Source of the DNA: Bacillota bacterium
Lineage (GTDB): Bacteria; Bacillota; Clostridia; Christensenellales; SZUA-584
Direction: 5' to 3'
Length of the DNA stretch: 12,813 nt
Assembly: GCA_023436525.1 (NCBI GenBank)
Contig: JAEZIW010000087.1
Location: forward strand, 1 to 12,813
Within the stretch, counting starts at the first letter, position 1. Every line of letters starts with the position of its first letter. Position numbers and translations under genes: made by a program. Below, piece after piece: positions 6,495 through 12,813 of the stretch. The notes below the pieces were generated by a model. It was not told where the DNA came from. It did no database searches and was given only the letters and a program-made list of their open reading frames with translations.

Positions 6495-6762
6495 ATGTCA
6501 TCCTGAGAAGCGAAGCGACGAAGGATCTGTTGCAACAGATTCTTTTCCACTTCGTAGTCACTTCGCTACACTTGTTCATTACGACAGTGGAAAGAATGAC
6601 CACTATCCGTAACTTTTCGTTTACTGTGGTGCGTAAGCACATGATGATTCCGTTGGAGCGTAAGCGATGGACTATGAAGTAGAATCCCATGTTTTTAAGA
6701 GCTTTACCATGGATTTTAATCCACTATGTCGTCGTCGCGATATCGTTTGCTCAAAATGACAT
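6495..6762. mobile_element. MITE-like non-coding repeat element with terminal inverted repeats
   Basis: The left end ATGTCATCCTGAG (6495-6507) pairs with the reverse complement of the right end CTCAAAATGACAT (6750-6762), 11 of 13 matching. The left end continues into GAAGCGAAGCGACGAAGGATC, of the widespread GTCATCCTGAG...GAAGGATCT intergenic repeat class seen in many bacterial genomes. Internal structure includes a 16-bp perfect palindrome, ATCTGTTG/CAACAGAT, at 6525-6540. There is also an imperfect stem between 6541 and 6600 (TTCTTTTCCAC against GTGGAAAGAA) and TGGATT/AATCCA around 6713-6724. No transposase is encoded. Any short open frames inside (for example VILRSEATKDL) are artefacts of the repeat. 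Whether it is mobile is inference. Confidence 0.7.
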
Positions 6763-6763
6763 T

Positions 6764-6799
6764 AAAATTGAGACGCCGGTTTAACCGACGCCTCAATTT
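6764..6799 (-). terminator. Intrinsic terminator of the kinase-SDR-PHP operon
   Basis: Six nt after the PHP stop, the minus-strand transcript folds AAAUUGAG/CUCAAUUU plus GCGUCGG/CCGGCGU into a 15-bp stem with a UUAAA loop, followed by UUUU. Two of the pairs are G-U wobbles in this direction but A-C mismatches in the other, so it is a stronger hairpin for leftward transcripts. Confidence 0.8.
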
Positions 6800-6804
6800 A
6801 AGCT

Positions 6805-8082
6805 TTACTCCAACCCTATCTTCTTGTACTTTTCTATCCGGTCCTTCATCTGAACCGGGCTTAATTGGGCGCCGTCCGCAAACATGGCATTTTTCAAATC
6901 CCTGGTGGCGGCCTTTTCATGCCCCACCAGTGCCCACGTCGTGTCAATCAAATGCTTATACTGCGGCTCCATCAGCTGCTTGCATATGAAAGACTGCCTC
7001 GGCTGATTGATGTCCTCGCCGCTTATCTGCAAGAAGCCGTATTTCTCGCACAACGCCATCACGCGCTCAAGCTGCTCTGGTGTGTTTCTGGATGGCATAT
7101 ACGCAATTGCGTCAAACCCGATATCCTTAGCGGCCGCAAACACGTCTTCCAAGTAACCGTCTTCAAACGTCTGCGCTTTTTTATCGCCCGTGGGCGATGC
7201 CGCCACATCCCCAAGATAGCAATACGACGGTATCGCGCCGAGCGCCTTCACCGTTTTAATCACGTCCCGCACGTCTGGTGTTTCCTCGAGGGTCGCGTCC
7301 ATGAAAACTTGCGAGACAAAGCTGCCCTTAAACACATTGAGAACATCATATGCATAGATATCGCTTTGCACATCGCTGAGCAGCGCCTTTTGTGTACCGC
7401 TGAGCTTGAGCCCAAGGGATTCTTCCAGGAACGCAACGAGCGGCTCCCCCTTGCCAACGGTATCGATCAGCTTGTTTGCCAACGCAAAGAGAATATGACG
7501 CTCCGTCACCTCGCCGCCGTCCGCCGCGCAGGAAATCGGTAGCACGTCCGCGTCGTAGTCAATCGCCATGCCGTGCGGCTGCATGATGCTGTTGATATTA
7601 TCGGCCATGGCGCGGCTGCGCTTTTCGCGCGCGACTCTGATGGTTTTTAAATAAGCATCCGCATTGCCAATCTGTGTGTGCGGCAAGCCATGCGCGCAGA
7701 TATAAGCGCTGGATACCTGATCCGGGTTGTTGATGCGTTTGCCGTTTAACGCCGTGCCGGACCAGTCGGTGCGCATCTCAAAGCCGATGGTGGTGGGCAG
7801 CCCTAGAATCTCCCCTGCTTCAATAAACTCGGGCGCACCGTTAATCGCGTCGTGATCGATGATGCCCACGGTGGAAAGGCCGCTCATCAGCGCCATCCAC
7901 ACGGCCTTTGTTGGGGAATACGGCGAAAACGAATATGTCGTGTGAACGTGGTTGTTGGTATAGCTCTGCCTCTCGGGCACCTTGATGTCACCGCTGTCAA
8001 TCAGCGCTTTTAACAATCTTAATGCTTCAAGTCTTTGTTCCTTGGTTTCGGCGTTTAGCCGGTTAATCAACTCATACTGCAT
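6805..8082 (-). CDS. PHP-domain metallohydrolase in a fucose/rhamnose-type operon, substrate unknown
   Basis: PHP proteins are metal-dependent phosphoesterases and related hydrolases. This one has 425 residues, longer than TrpH/RNase AM-type members (about 290). Likely metal ligands are the HVH of NNHVHTTYS (H45, H47), GIIDHD (73-78), GFEMRT with E102, AHGLPH (H131 and H135), ERHI (R195, H196) and GEDI (E356, D357). The ~100-residue stretch between ERHI (about 196) and the C-terminal SYCYLGD (286-292) looks like the inserted cap typical of the TrpH-like branch. The ATG at 8082 has GGAG 6 nt upstream. It is last in the kinase-SDR-PHP operon, 21 nt behind the SDR, with a terminator right after. 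No signal peptide is visible, so it should be cytoplasmic. It may act on a sugar phosphate, but no pathway step known to me needs it. Confidence 0.85.
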   Translation of the reverse strand: MQYELINRLNAETKEQRLEALRLLKALIDSGDIKVPERQSYTNNHVHTTYSFSPYSPTKAVWMALMSGLSTVGIIDHDAINGAPEFIEAGEILGLPTTIGFEMRTDWSGTALNGKRINNPDQVSSAYICAHGLPHTQIGNADAYLKTIRVAREKRSRAMADNINSIMQPHGMAIDYDADVLPISCAADGGEVTERHILFALANKLIDTVGKGEPLVAFLEESLGLKLSGTQKALLSDVQSDIYAYDVLNVFKGSFVSQVFMDATLEETPDVRDVIKTVKALGAIPSYCYLGDVAASPTGDKKAQTFEDGYLEDVFAAAKDIGFDAIAYMPSRNTPEQLERVMALCEKYGFLQISGEDINQPRQSFICKQLMEPQYKHLIDTTWALVGHEKAATRDLKNAMFADGAQLSPVQMKDRIEKYKKIGLE

Positions 8083-8103
8083 AATTATCTCCGTGTCGTT
8101 CTG

Positions 8104-8979
8104 TTAACCCAGCATAACCTGCCCGCCTGTGACGGGTATTGCCTGCCCGGTTTCATAATGCTGTTCGACTGCGTACAATATCGCCTTGTTCACATCAGCC
8201 GGTAAACAGCCGCGCTGCATCGGCACCTTTTCTTCATAGAAGCGCTTCACATCCGCAATGCATGTGGCATCCTTCACTTTCCCCGCGCGCAGATACTGCA
8301 CGAACAAACCGCGTTCGGGGTCTGTCCATAGCGGGCCGTCGAGAAAATTGCCGGGGCAAACGGCATTCACTTTGATGCGATACGGACAAAGCTCCAGCGC
8401 GAAGCTCTGCACCAGCCCGATGCCGCCGAATTTGCTGCCGGCATACGCAAAATTTTTGTTGCTGCCTTCCAGCCCGCTTTTTGAGTTAATCTCAATAATA
8501 TCGCCTGTCCAGCACGGGTCGGCCGCGCTCTGTGCTTTCATGATGCGCGACGCATATTTCGTGCAGGTAAAAAAGGCTGTGTAATTGATGGCGGTGACAA
8601 ACTCAAAATCCTTTTTCTCCAGTTCGTCGAGCGAACCCGCTTTGAGCACACCCGCATTGCTAATAAACAAATCAATGCCGCCAAAGTGCGCCACCGTCTT
8701 TTGAATCATCTCCGCAACGCTCTGCTCGTCAGATACATCCACACGCACCGAATACGCGCGCTCACCGAGTGATGCCGCCACTGATGCCGCCAGTGTATCG
8801 TTCAAATCGGCTATCACCACGCAGGCCCCTTCGCTGTGCAGCCCCTCGGCAATGCCCTTGCCAAAGCCCTGTGCGCTGCCCGTTACCACGGCGATTTTGC
8901 CCGAAAGGCGGCCCGGCGCGGCGGTTCTCTCATTCACGCGTGCTGCCGCAATCTGTTCCCATTTGCTCATGTCTATCAT
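8104..8979 (-). CDS. SDR-family NAD(P)-dependent oxidoreductase (sorbitol-6-phosphate dehydrogenase-like)
   Basis: A classical short-chain dehydrogenase of 291 residues with an N-terminal extension of about 25 residues. The cofactor motif is TGSAQGFG (33-40), and D58 in VVIADLN favours NAD over NADP. NAG is at 108-110, Asn at 132, INSKSG supplies catalytic Ser at 166 or 168, and Y179 and K183 complete the YxxxK. PG and TGGQ near the end are typical. GGAGG lies 7 nt before the ATG at 8979. It is 26 nt downstream of the kinase and 21 nt upstream of the PHP gene. The sequence style resembles both sorbitol-6-phosphate dehydrogenase and the SDR half of fused rhamnulose-1-phosphate aldolase/dehydrogenase proteins. 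In this operon it might process lactaldehyde or reduce a sugar (phosphate). The exact substrate cannot be read. Confidence 0.85.
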   Translation of the reverse strand: MIDMSKWEQIAAARVNERTAAPGRLSGKIAVVTGSAQGFGKGIAEGLHSEGACVVIADLNDTLAASVAASLGERAYSVRVDVSDEQSVAEMIQKTVAHFGGIDLFISNAGVLKAGSLDELEKKDFEFVTAINYTAFFTCTKYASRIMKAQSAADPCWTGDIIEINSKSGLEGSNKNFAYAGSKFGGIGLVQSFALELCPYRIKVNAVCPGNFLDGPLWTDPERGLFVQYLRAGKVKDATCIADVKRFYEEKVPMQRGCLPADVNKAILYAVEQHYETGQAIPVTGGQVMLG

Positions 8980-9005
8980 ATATGTGCCTCCATATAAAGA
9001 GAAAA

Positions 9006-10496
9006 TTATTGCTGTTTTTGCTTGTAAGCCTCTTTGATGCGTTGGTACCGTTCATAGTGATCGTCCCACATGTGCGTATCCGTCGGCTCATACGTAACAA
9101 CATTGAACGATTTGCGTATGACATCTCGCATCTGGGCAAAGTCGCTCACCTCACCCGCCGCCTTAACCTGAATCATCAGATTGCCGATCGCCGTCGCCTC
9201 AAATGGCCCCGCGATAACGGGACGGTTGATTGCTGCAGCCGCCATATGGTTTAAGAGCACGTCCTTCGCCCCGCCGCCCACGATATGCAGCACGTCGATG
9301 CGTTTGCCCTTGAGCTTTTCCAGCCCTTCAAACGCTTCCCGGTAGCTGTATGCAAGGCTTTCGTAAGCCGTACGCGCAATTTCACCGATGGTGGTTGGCA
9401 CGCTCTGCCCGGTTTGCTCACAAAAGCTCTGTATCTTTTGTATCATTTCGCCGCCGCCGAAGAAAACCGGCGCGTTCACATCAATCAGTGACCGGAAAGC
9501 CTGCGCCCCTCTCGCCAGCTGTTCGATTTCGTTCCAGCTCAGCTTGTTCTCAGCGTCCCACTGGCGCTTGCATTCCTGTATAATCCAAAGGCCCATGATG
9601 TTTTTCAGCGGCCTAAACCCGCCGTCTACCGTGCCTTCGTTGGAAAAACCCTGATCGTATACAAGATCGTTTATAATCGCTTCTTTGGTAACAATACCAA
9701 GCAGCGACCACGTGCCGCTTGATATAAACGCATAATTATCTCCCGTTGCCGGAACGCAGGCAACAGCCGAGGCGGTATCGTGCGACCCAACACAAAATAC
9801 TGACGGCGCGGCTTTCAGCCCGGTATCGCCGACAATTTCAGGCAGCACCTTGGCCTTTTCCGTGCCGCACGGCTGTATCTCGCAGAACAGAGACGGATTG
9901 ACACCGCATTTTTGTATCAGCTCGGCAGACCATTGCCCGGTTGCCGCATCGAGCATCTGCGTTGTGGTGGCGTGCGTGTATTCCGTGGCGGCCACGCCGC
10001 TCAGCATGTAACCCAGCAGATCCGGCATTGTGAGCAAATGCGCCGCAATTTCCAGCTGCGGGTCCTTTGTTTGCGCCATGTCGTATAACTGAAACAGCGT
10101 ATTGAAATCCATACTTGCGATGCCTGTTAAATCAAAAGCGAAGCGTTCACCATAGGCCGCTTCAAAAGCTTTTCTGCCCCTGGGGCCTCTCGGGTCACGG
10201 TAGGCTCGCGGATTGCCTGTCAGCTTTCCCTGCTTATCGATCAACCCAAAATCAACGCCCCAGGTGTCAATACCGATGCCAGCCAGTTCGCCTTTTTTCG
10301 TTCTCGCATAGCAGCAAAGCGCATCCTTGATATTGGAATAAAGCCGCAGTATGTCCCAGTAATAAGCGCCATGCAGCTTTACGTAGTTGTTCTCAAACCG
10401 TGTCAGCTCTTCCAGCGCTAATGTCTCACCGTTGAACCGTCCGATGATCGCCCGTCCGTTGCTGGCTCCAAGGTCTACCGCTAAATAATCTTTCAT
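9006..10496 (-). CDS. FGGY-family ketose kinase, rhamnulokinase (RhaB)-like; probable fuculokinase/rhamnulokinase
   Basis: An FGGY-family sugar kinase of 496 residues (E. coli RhaB has 489) that phosphorylates a 6-deoxyketose at C1. Landmarks shared with RhaB are VDLGASNGR (7-15), the IGIDTWGVDFGLID stretch (74-87), AYRDPR (98-103), FNTLFQL (131-137), EYTHATTTQM (172-181), SHDTASAV (238-245, with the catalytic base D240), SSGTWSL (259-265), LKNIMGLW (297-304), LHIVGGG (403-409) and AGPFEATAIGN (429-439). AAAGGG lies about 8 nt before the ATG. It is first in the leftward operon, expressed from the divergent promoter. The closest kind is RhaB, yet the neighbour across the promoter is L-fucose isomerase, so the in vivo substrate could be L-fuculose rather than L-rhamnulose. 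Confidence 0.9.
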   Translation of the reverse strand: MKDYLAVDLGASNGRAIIGRFNGETLALEELTRFENNYVKLHGAYYWDILRLYSNIKDALCCYARTKKGELAGIGIDTWGVDFGLIDKQGKLTGNPRAYRDPRGPRGRKAFEAAYGERFAFDLTGIASMDFNTLFQLYDMAQTKDPQLEIAAHLLTMPDLLGYMLSGVAATEYTHATTTQMLDAATGQWSAELIQKCGVNPSLFCEIQPCGTEKAKVLPEIVGDTGLKAAPSVFCVGSHDTASAVACVPATGDNYAFISSGTWSLLGIVTKEAIINDLVYDQGFSNEGTVDGGFRPLKNIMGLWIIQECKRQWDAENKLSWNEIEQLARGAQAFRSLIDVNAPVFFGGGEMIQKIQSFCEQTGQSVPTTIGEIARTAYESLAYSYREAFEGLEKLKGKRIDVLHIVGGGAKDVLLNHMAAAAINRPVIAGPFEATAIGNLMIQVKAAGEVSDFAQMRDVIRKSFNVVTYEPTDTHMWDDHYERYQRIKEAYKQKQQ

Positions 10497-10619
10497 AATA
10501 TTAACCCTTTACCGTCAATTTTTTATGAAGTATCTCAAAACATGAAATTGCATAGATGATGAAGACTCTTCCGGGGCCGTGACCCCTTGACAACCCATAA
10601 TAAACAGCGCAAGTAACGT

Positions 10620-10635
10620 GTAACGTTTCGCTTAC
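10620..10635. promoter_or_regulatory. Probable LacI-family operator at the leftward promoter
   Basis: GTAACGTTTCGCTTAC covers the predicted start point of the leftward promoter. It shares AAACGTTAC (read on the minus strand) with the operator at 10807-10824. Only the outer GTAA/TTAC is symmetric, so it is a weaker palindrome. An additional GTAACGTGT lies just upstream on the plus strand (10613-10621). Confidence 0.6.
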
Positions 10636-10640
10636 TAAAA

Positions 10641-10669
10641 ACTCTAACACAGCCATAATCCTCTGTCAA
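10641..10669 (-). promoter_or_regulatory. Promoter of the kinase-SDR-PHP operon
   Basis: On the minus strand, TTGACA (10664-10669), a 17-bp spacer and TAGAGT (10641-10646), with TG one base before the -10 (extended -10). The start point would be near 10634, giving a leader of about 137 nt containing a short GGGG/CCCC stem at 10573-10586. Confidence 0.75.
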
Positions 10670-10769
10670 CTCTTTTCCAATTCATAATTGTCTGATCGAA
10701 TCGTCGTCTGGCACACGCGCCGTTTAAAGCGATATATTCAAAAAAAATCGCACCAATTTTGTTTTTTCC

Positions 10770-10798
10770 TTGACACGTTTGGCTTCACTGATTAATAT
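10770..10798 (+). promoter_or_regulatory. Promoter of the lacI-fucI transcription unit
   Basis: TTGACA (10770-10775), a 17-bp spacer and TAATAT (10793-10798): a near-consensus sigma-A promoter. The start point would be near 10805, about 60 nt before the repressor ATG. It diverges from the kinase promoter about 100 bp away. Confidence 0.85.
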
Positions 10799-10806
10799 CA
10801 GATTAG

Positions 10807-10824
10807 AGCGTAACGTTTTACGCT
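10807..10824. promoter_or_regulatory. Probable LacI-family operator at the rightward promoter
   Basis: AGCGTAACGTTTTACGCT has 7-bp perfect arms (AGCGTAA/TTACGCT) around CGTT, with the A/T-flanked CG centre usual for LacI-family sites. It begins about 2 nt after the predicted start point, so a bound repressor would block its own transcription and that of fucI. Confidence 0.75.
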
Positions 10825-10866
10825 GCAAAATTCGCCCAACTTGTTTTTTATGGAAGGAAACGCCTC

Positions 10867-11886
10867 ATGCCGACCATTAAAGATGTCGCCAAGCGTACCG
10901 GCCTTGCCTACGCAACAATATCGAAATACATCAACGGCGGCAACGTGCTGCCCGCTAACCGTGAGAAAATTGAGCAAGCCATTAAAGACCTTAACTTCAC
11001 GGTAAACGAGTTTGCGCGCGGCTTAAAGACCAATAAATCCAATACTGTCGGCATTATCATCCCCGATATCGGCAACGTTTATGTCGCGCAGACCATACCG
11101 ATCATTGTTGACGAACTGCGCCGAAACGGCTATGCAACGCTCATCTGCGACTCGCGCAGCGATCACGACCGCGAATCGGAGCTGGTACGTTTTTTAATGG
11201 CGAAACGTGTCGATGGTATTATCAACATGCCGGTCGGCGCAGACGGCTCACATTTGTATGAGGTGCTGGAAAACCGCATCCCCGTTGTGCTGCTCGACAG
11301 AATCGTATCCGACTGTATCGGGCATGTGGATGCGGTGCTGGTCGACAATATGCATGCATCTTCGGAAGTCACGAATCATTTGATACAGCTGGGGCACACT
11401 GAGATCGGTATTATCGCAGGCCCGCGCGATGTTTCCACCGCACTCGACCGTCTTTCGGGATATGTGCTCACACTTAAGAAAAACAGTATCGACGTGAAAG
11501 ACAGGCTCATCGAGCATTGCGATTTCGCCATTGAAAGCGGGTATAAGGCCTGCAAAAAGCTTTTGTTAAGCAACCCTGATATGACGGCACTGTTTGCCAC
11601 AAACTATGATACAACGGTTGGCGCAATGATGGCGCTTAACGAGCAGGGCATTAGCGTTCCCGACGATATTTCTTTGTTTGGGTTTGACGACATGCCGTTT
11701 GCAAAGGTGATTAAGCCTCATCTTTGTGTGATGGCGCAGCCCATTGAAGATATCGGCAAAATCGCTTCACAAATGCTGCTGGAGCGAATGCGCAGCCGCA
11801 GCGATCATCCCGTAAAAATCACCGTGCTTCGCACACAGGCGGTGCACAGAGATTCGGTGACAGCACCGCGAAAAAACAGGCTTTAA
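10867..11886 (+). CDS. LacI-family transcriptional regulator of the sugar locus
   Basis: A 339-residue LacI/GalR-type regulator. The N-terminal helix-turn-helix is TIKDVAKRTGLAYATISKYI (3-22); YAT at 15-17 occupies the specificity positions of the recognition helix. The hinge region is NEFARGLKTNKSNTVG (47-62), followed by a periplasmic-binding-protein-like effector domain starting GIIIPDIGNVY (62-72). Typical C-terminal core motifs are FATNYDTTVGAMMALNEQG (about 243-261) and ISLFGFDDMPFA (about 267-278). AAGGA lies about 8-10 nt before the ATG. It sits between two divergent promoters with matching operator-like sites and directly upstream of fucI (45-nt gap, no terminator). It is therefore probably the local repressor, released by a fucose- or rhamnose-pathway intermediate. 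The effector cannot be read. Confidence 0.93.
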   Translation: MPTIKDVAKRTGLAYATISKYINGGNVLPANREKIEQAIKDLNFTVNEFARGLKTNKSNTVGIIIPDIGNVYVAQTIPIIVDELRRNGYATLICDSRSDHDRESELVRFLMAKRVDGIINMPVGADGSHLYEVLENRIPVVLLDRIVSDCIGHVDAVLVDNMHASSEVTNHLIQLGHTEIGIIAGPRDVSTALDRLSGYVLTLKKNSIDVKDRLIEHCDFAIESGYKACKKLLLSNPDMTALFATNYDTTVGAMMALNEQGISVPDDISLFGFDDMPFAKVIKPHLCVMAQPIEDIGKIASQMLLERMRSRSDHPVKITVLRTQAVHRDSVTAPRKNRL

Positions 11887-11931
11887 AAGGCACGCCCTTA
11901 ACATATAAACACGAAAGGACAGAAAAACAAT

Positions 11932-12813
11932 ATGGTGAAGATAGGTATCAGGCCGTGTATTGACGGCAGAAGAAACGGCGTAAGAGAAGGACTGGAAAAT
12001 CAGACAATGGGAATGGCGTTGTCTGCGGCGAAGCTCATCAAAGAAAACCTGAAATACCCAAACGGTGAACCGGTTGAGGTGGTGATTGCCGATACAACCA
12101 TCGGCGGCGTGAAAGAAGCCGTTATGTGTCAGGAAAAATTCGAGAAAGAAAACGTCGGCGTGACGCTGACCGTCTCCCCCTGCTGGTGTTACTCCACCGA
12201 AGTGATGGACCAGGATAGCATGACCATCAAGGCTGTTTGGGGCTTCAACGGCACAGAACGCCCCGGTGCGGTGTTCCTCGCGGCGGTGCTCGCGGCGCAT
12301 ACGCAAAAAGGGCTTCCGGCATTCGGCATTTACGGCCACGATGTGCAGGACGCATCCGATCAAAGCATCCCCGCGGATGTGCAGGAAAAAATACTGCGTT
12401 TTGTCAGATGCGGACTTGCAGCTAAGCAGATGCGTTCCAAAAGCTATCTGCAAATCGGCTCAATGTGCATGGGCATCGCAGGCAGCATACTCAATCAGGA
12501 TATGATACAAGAATACTTCGGCATGAGAAGCGAGTCGGTTGATGAAACGGAAATTCTTCGCCGGATTGACCAAGGTATTTATGACCCCGAGGAGTTTAAA
12601 AAGGCCATTGCCTGGACGAAACAAAACTGCAAGGAAGGCATCGACAAGAACCCCGCCGATATTGCCTACACGCGTGAACAGAAAGACGCTCAGTGGGAAT
12701 TTGTTGTCAAGTCAATGATGATCATTCGTGATTTGATGGTAGGCAATCCGCGCCTTGCCGAACTGGGTTTCGTGGAAGAGAGCTGCGGCCATAATGCTAT
12801 TGTTGCCGGTGTT
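11932..12813 (+). CDS. fucI: L-fucose isomerase FucI (partial, 3' end beyond window)
   Basis: FucI is a Mn-dependent ketol-isomerase converting L-fucose to L-fuculose (and often D-arabinose to D-ribulose). The frame is open to the right edge, giving 294 residues of a protein usually about 590 long. The N-terminus matches E. coli FucI closely: IGIRPCIDGRR (4-14), SPCWCYSTE (82-90), WGFNGTERPGAV (103-114), LAAHTQKGLPAFGIYGHDVQ (120-139), SMGIAGS-like CMGIAGS (179-185) and VEESCGHNAIVAG (281-293). The catalytic Glu, Asp and His metal ligands lie in the missing second half, so activity cannot be confirmed here. The ATG at 11932 has AAAGGA about 12 nt upstream, rather long; GTG is the next codon. 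It follows the LacI gene and is likely co-transcribed. Confidence 0.95.
   Translation, partial: MVKIGIRPCIDGRRNGVREGLENQTMGMALSAAKLIKENLKYPNGEPVEVVIADTTIGGVKEAVMCQEKFEKENVGVTLTVSPCWCYSTEVMDQDSMTIKAVWGFNGTERPGAVFLAAVLAAHTQKGLPAFGIYGHDVQDASDQSIPADVQEKILRFVRCGLAAKQMRSKSYLQIGSMCMGIAGSILNQDMIQEYFGMRSESVDETEILRRIDQGIYDPEEFKKAIAWTKQNCKEGIDKNPADIAYTREQKDAQWEFVVKSMMIIRDLMVGNPRLAELGFVEESCGHNAIVAGV

Larger units (their letters stand above)
6360..6804. other. Gene-free region between flippase and PHP genes
   Basis: About 445 bases without a credible gene. In order it contains the flippase leader with its inverted repeat, a leftward terminator, a short unassigned stretch (6450-6494), the MITE-like element and the sugar-operon terminator. 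Confidence 0.6.
10497..10866. other. Divergent regulatory region between kinase and repressor genes
   Basis: The 370-base intergenic stretch carries the two divergent promoters and the two operator-like sites listed separately. The remainder is AT-rich. No gene or recognised riboswitch was seen. Confidence 0.7.

Noticed and set aside
6446..6690. Open frames on both strands inside the repeat element (one reading VILRSEATKDL...)
   Set aside because: They are translations of the GTCATCCTGAG-class repeat, lack a ribosome binding site and look like no protein family.
10573..10586. GGGG/CCCC mini-hairpin in the kinase leader as a riboswitch or attenuator
   Set aside because: Only four base pairs, no U-tract and no similarity to a riboswitch class that I recognise.
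10620..10635. Reading the leftward operator-like site as a CcpA cre site
   Set aside because: It has AAGCG like a cre half-site but the other half does not fit, and its similarity to the site next to the local LacI gene gives a simpler explanation.
11767..12453. Long minus-strand open frame opposite lacI and fucI
   Set aside because: It is antisense to two clearly identified genes and has no family features.
1..12813. CRISPR arrays, tRNA or rRNA genes, prophage or integrase modules, toxin-antitoxin pairs
   Set aside because: None was seen: no regularly spaced repeats beyond the heptamer array, no cloverleaf-like segment and no phage-type protein motifs.

Overview
The window looks like a chromosomal segment of a spore-forming, low-to-mid GC Gram-positive bacterium, most likely an anaerobic Clostridia-class gut organism. 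The evidence is a ctsR-mcsA-mcsB stress operon with a textbook CtsR operator, a CwlD-type spore-cortex amidase, a SpoVB-like flippase, AGGAGG-type ribosome binding sites throughout, and a deoxysugar (L-fucose type) catabolic locus. Taxonomy below class level cannot be read from the sequence. All gene identifications come from motif recognition, not from a database search.

Layout. (1) Positions 1-1754, minus strand: ctsR, mcsA and mcsB overlap end to start and are read leftwards out of the window; mcsB is cut by the edge. A perfect CtsR box lies just downstream of the -10, so the operon is probably self-repressed. (2) 1755-2111: a gene-free spacer with a 7 x 7-nt tandem heptamer array and a small palindrome. 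(3) 2112-4651, minus: a promoter, then a DUF1461/TIGR01906-type membrane protein, tsaD (starting on TTG inside the previous gene) and cwlD. (4) 4827-6359, minus: a SpoVB/MOP-family flippase, preceded by an unusual leader with a 10-bp inverted repeat and an upstream intrinsic terminator. (5) 6360-6804: gene-free, holding a ~268-bp MITE-like element with 13-bp imperfect terminal inverted repeats of the 'GTCATCCTGAG' class. It abuts the terminator of the next operon. (6) 6805-12813: a divergent sugar locus. Leftward run an FGGY kinase of the RhaB family, an SDR dehydrogenase and a PHP-family metallohydrolase. Rightward run a LacI-family repressor and L-fucose isomerase (cut by the right edge).

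How the sugar locus probably works (inference): FucI isomerises L-fucose (or a related aldose) to the ketose. The RhaB-like kinase makes the ketose-1-phosphate. The SDR probably handles a downstream aldehyde or polyol, and the PHP protein has no assigned step. No aldolase or transporter is visible; they may lie to the right of fucI. The two divergent promoters (both TTGACA with 17-bp spacers) each carry a related 16-18-bp site containing AAACGTTAC over or just downstream of the start point. The LacI protein between them could therefore repress both arms. This locus, with its unexplained PHP enzyme, is the most interesting part of the window.
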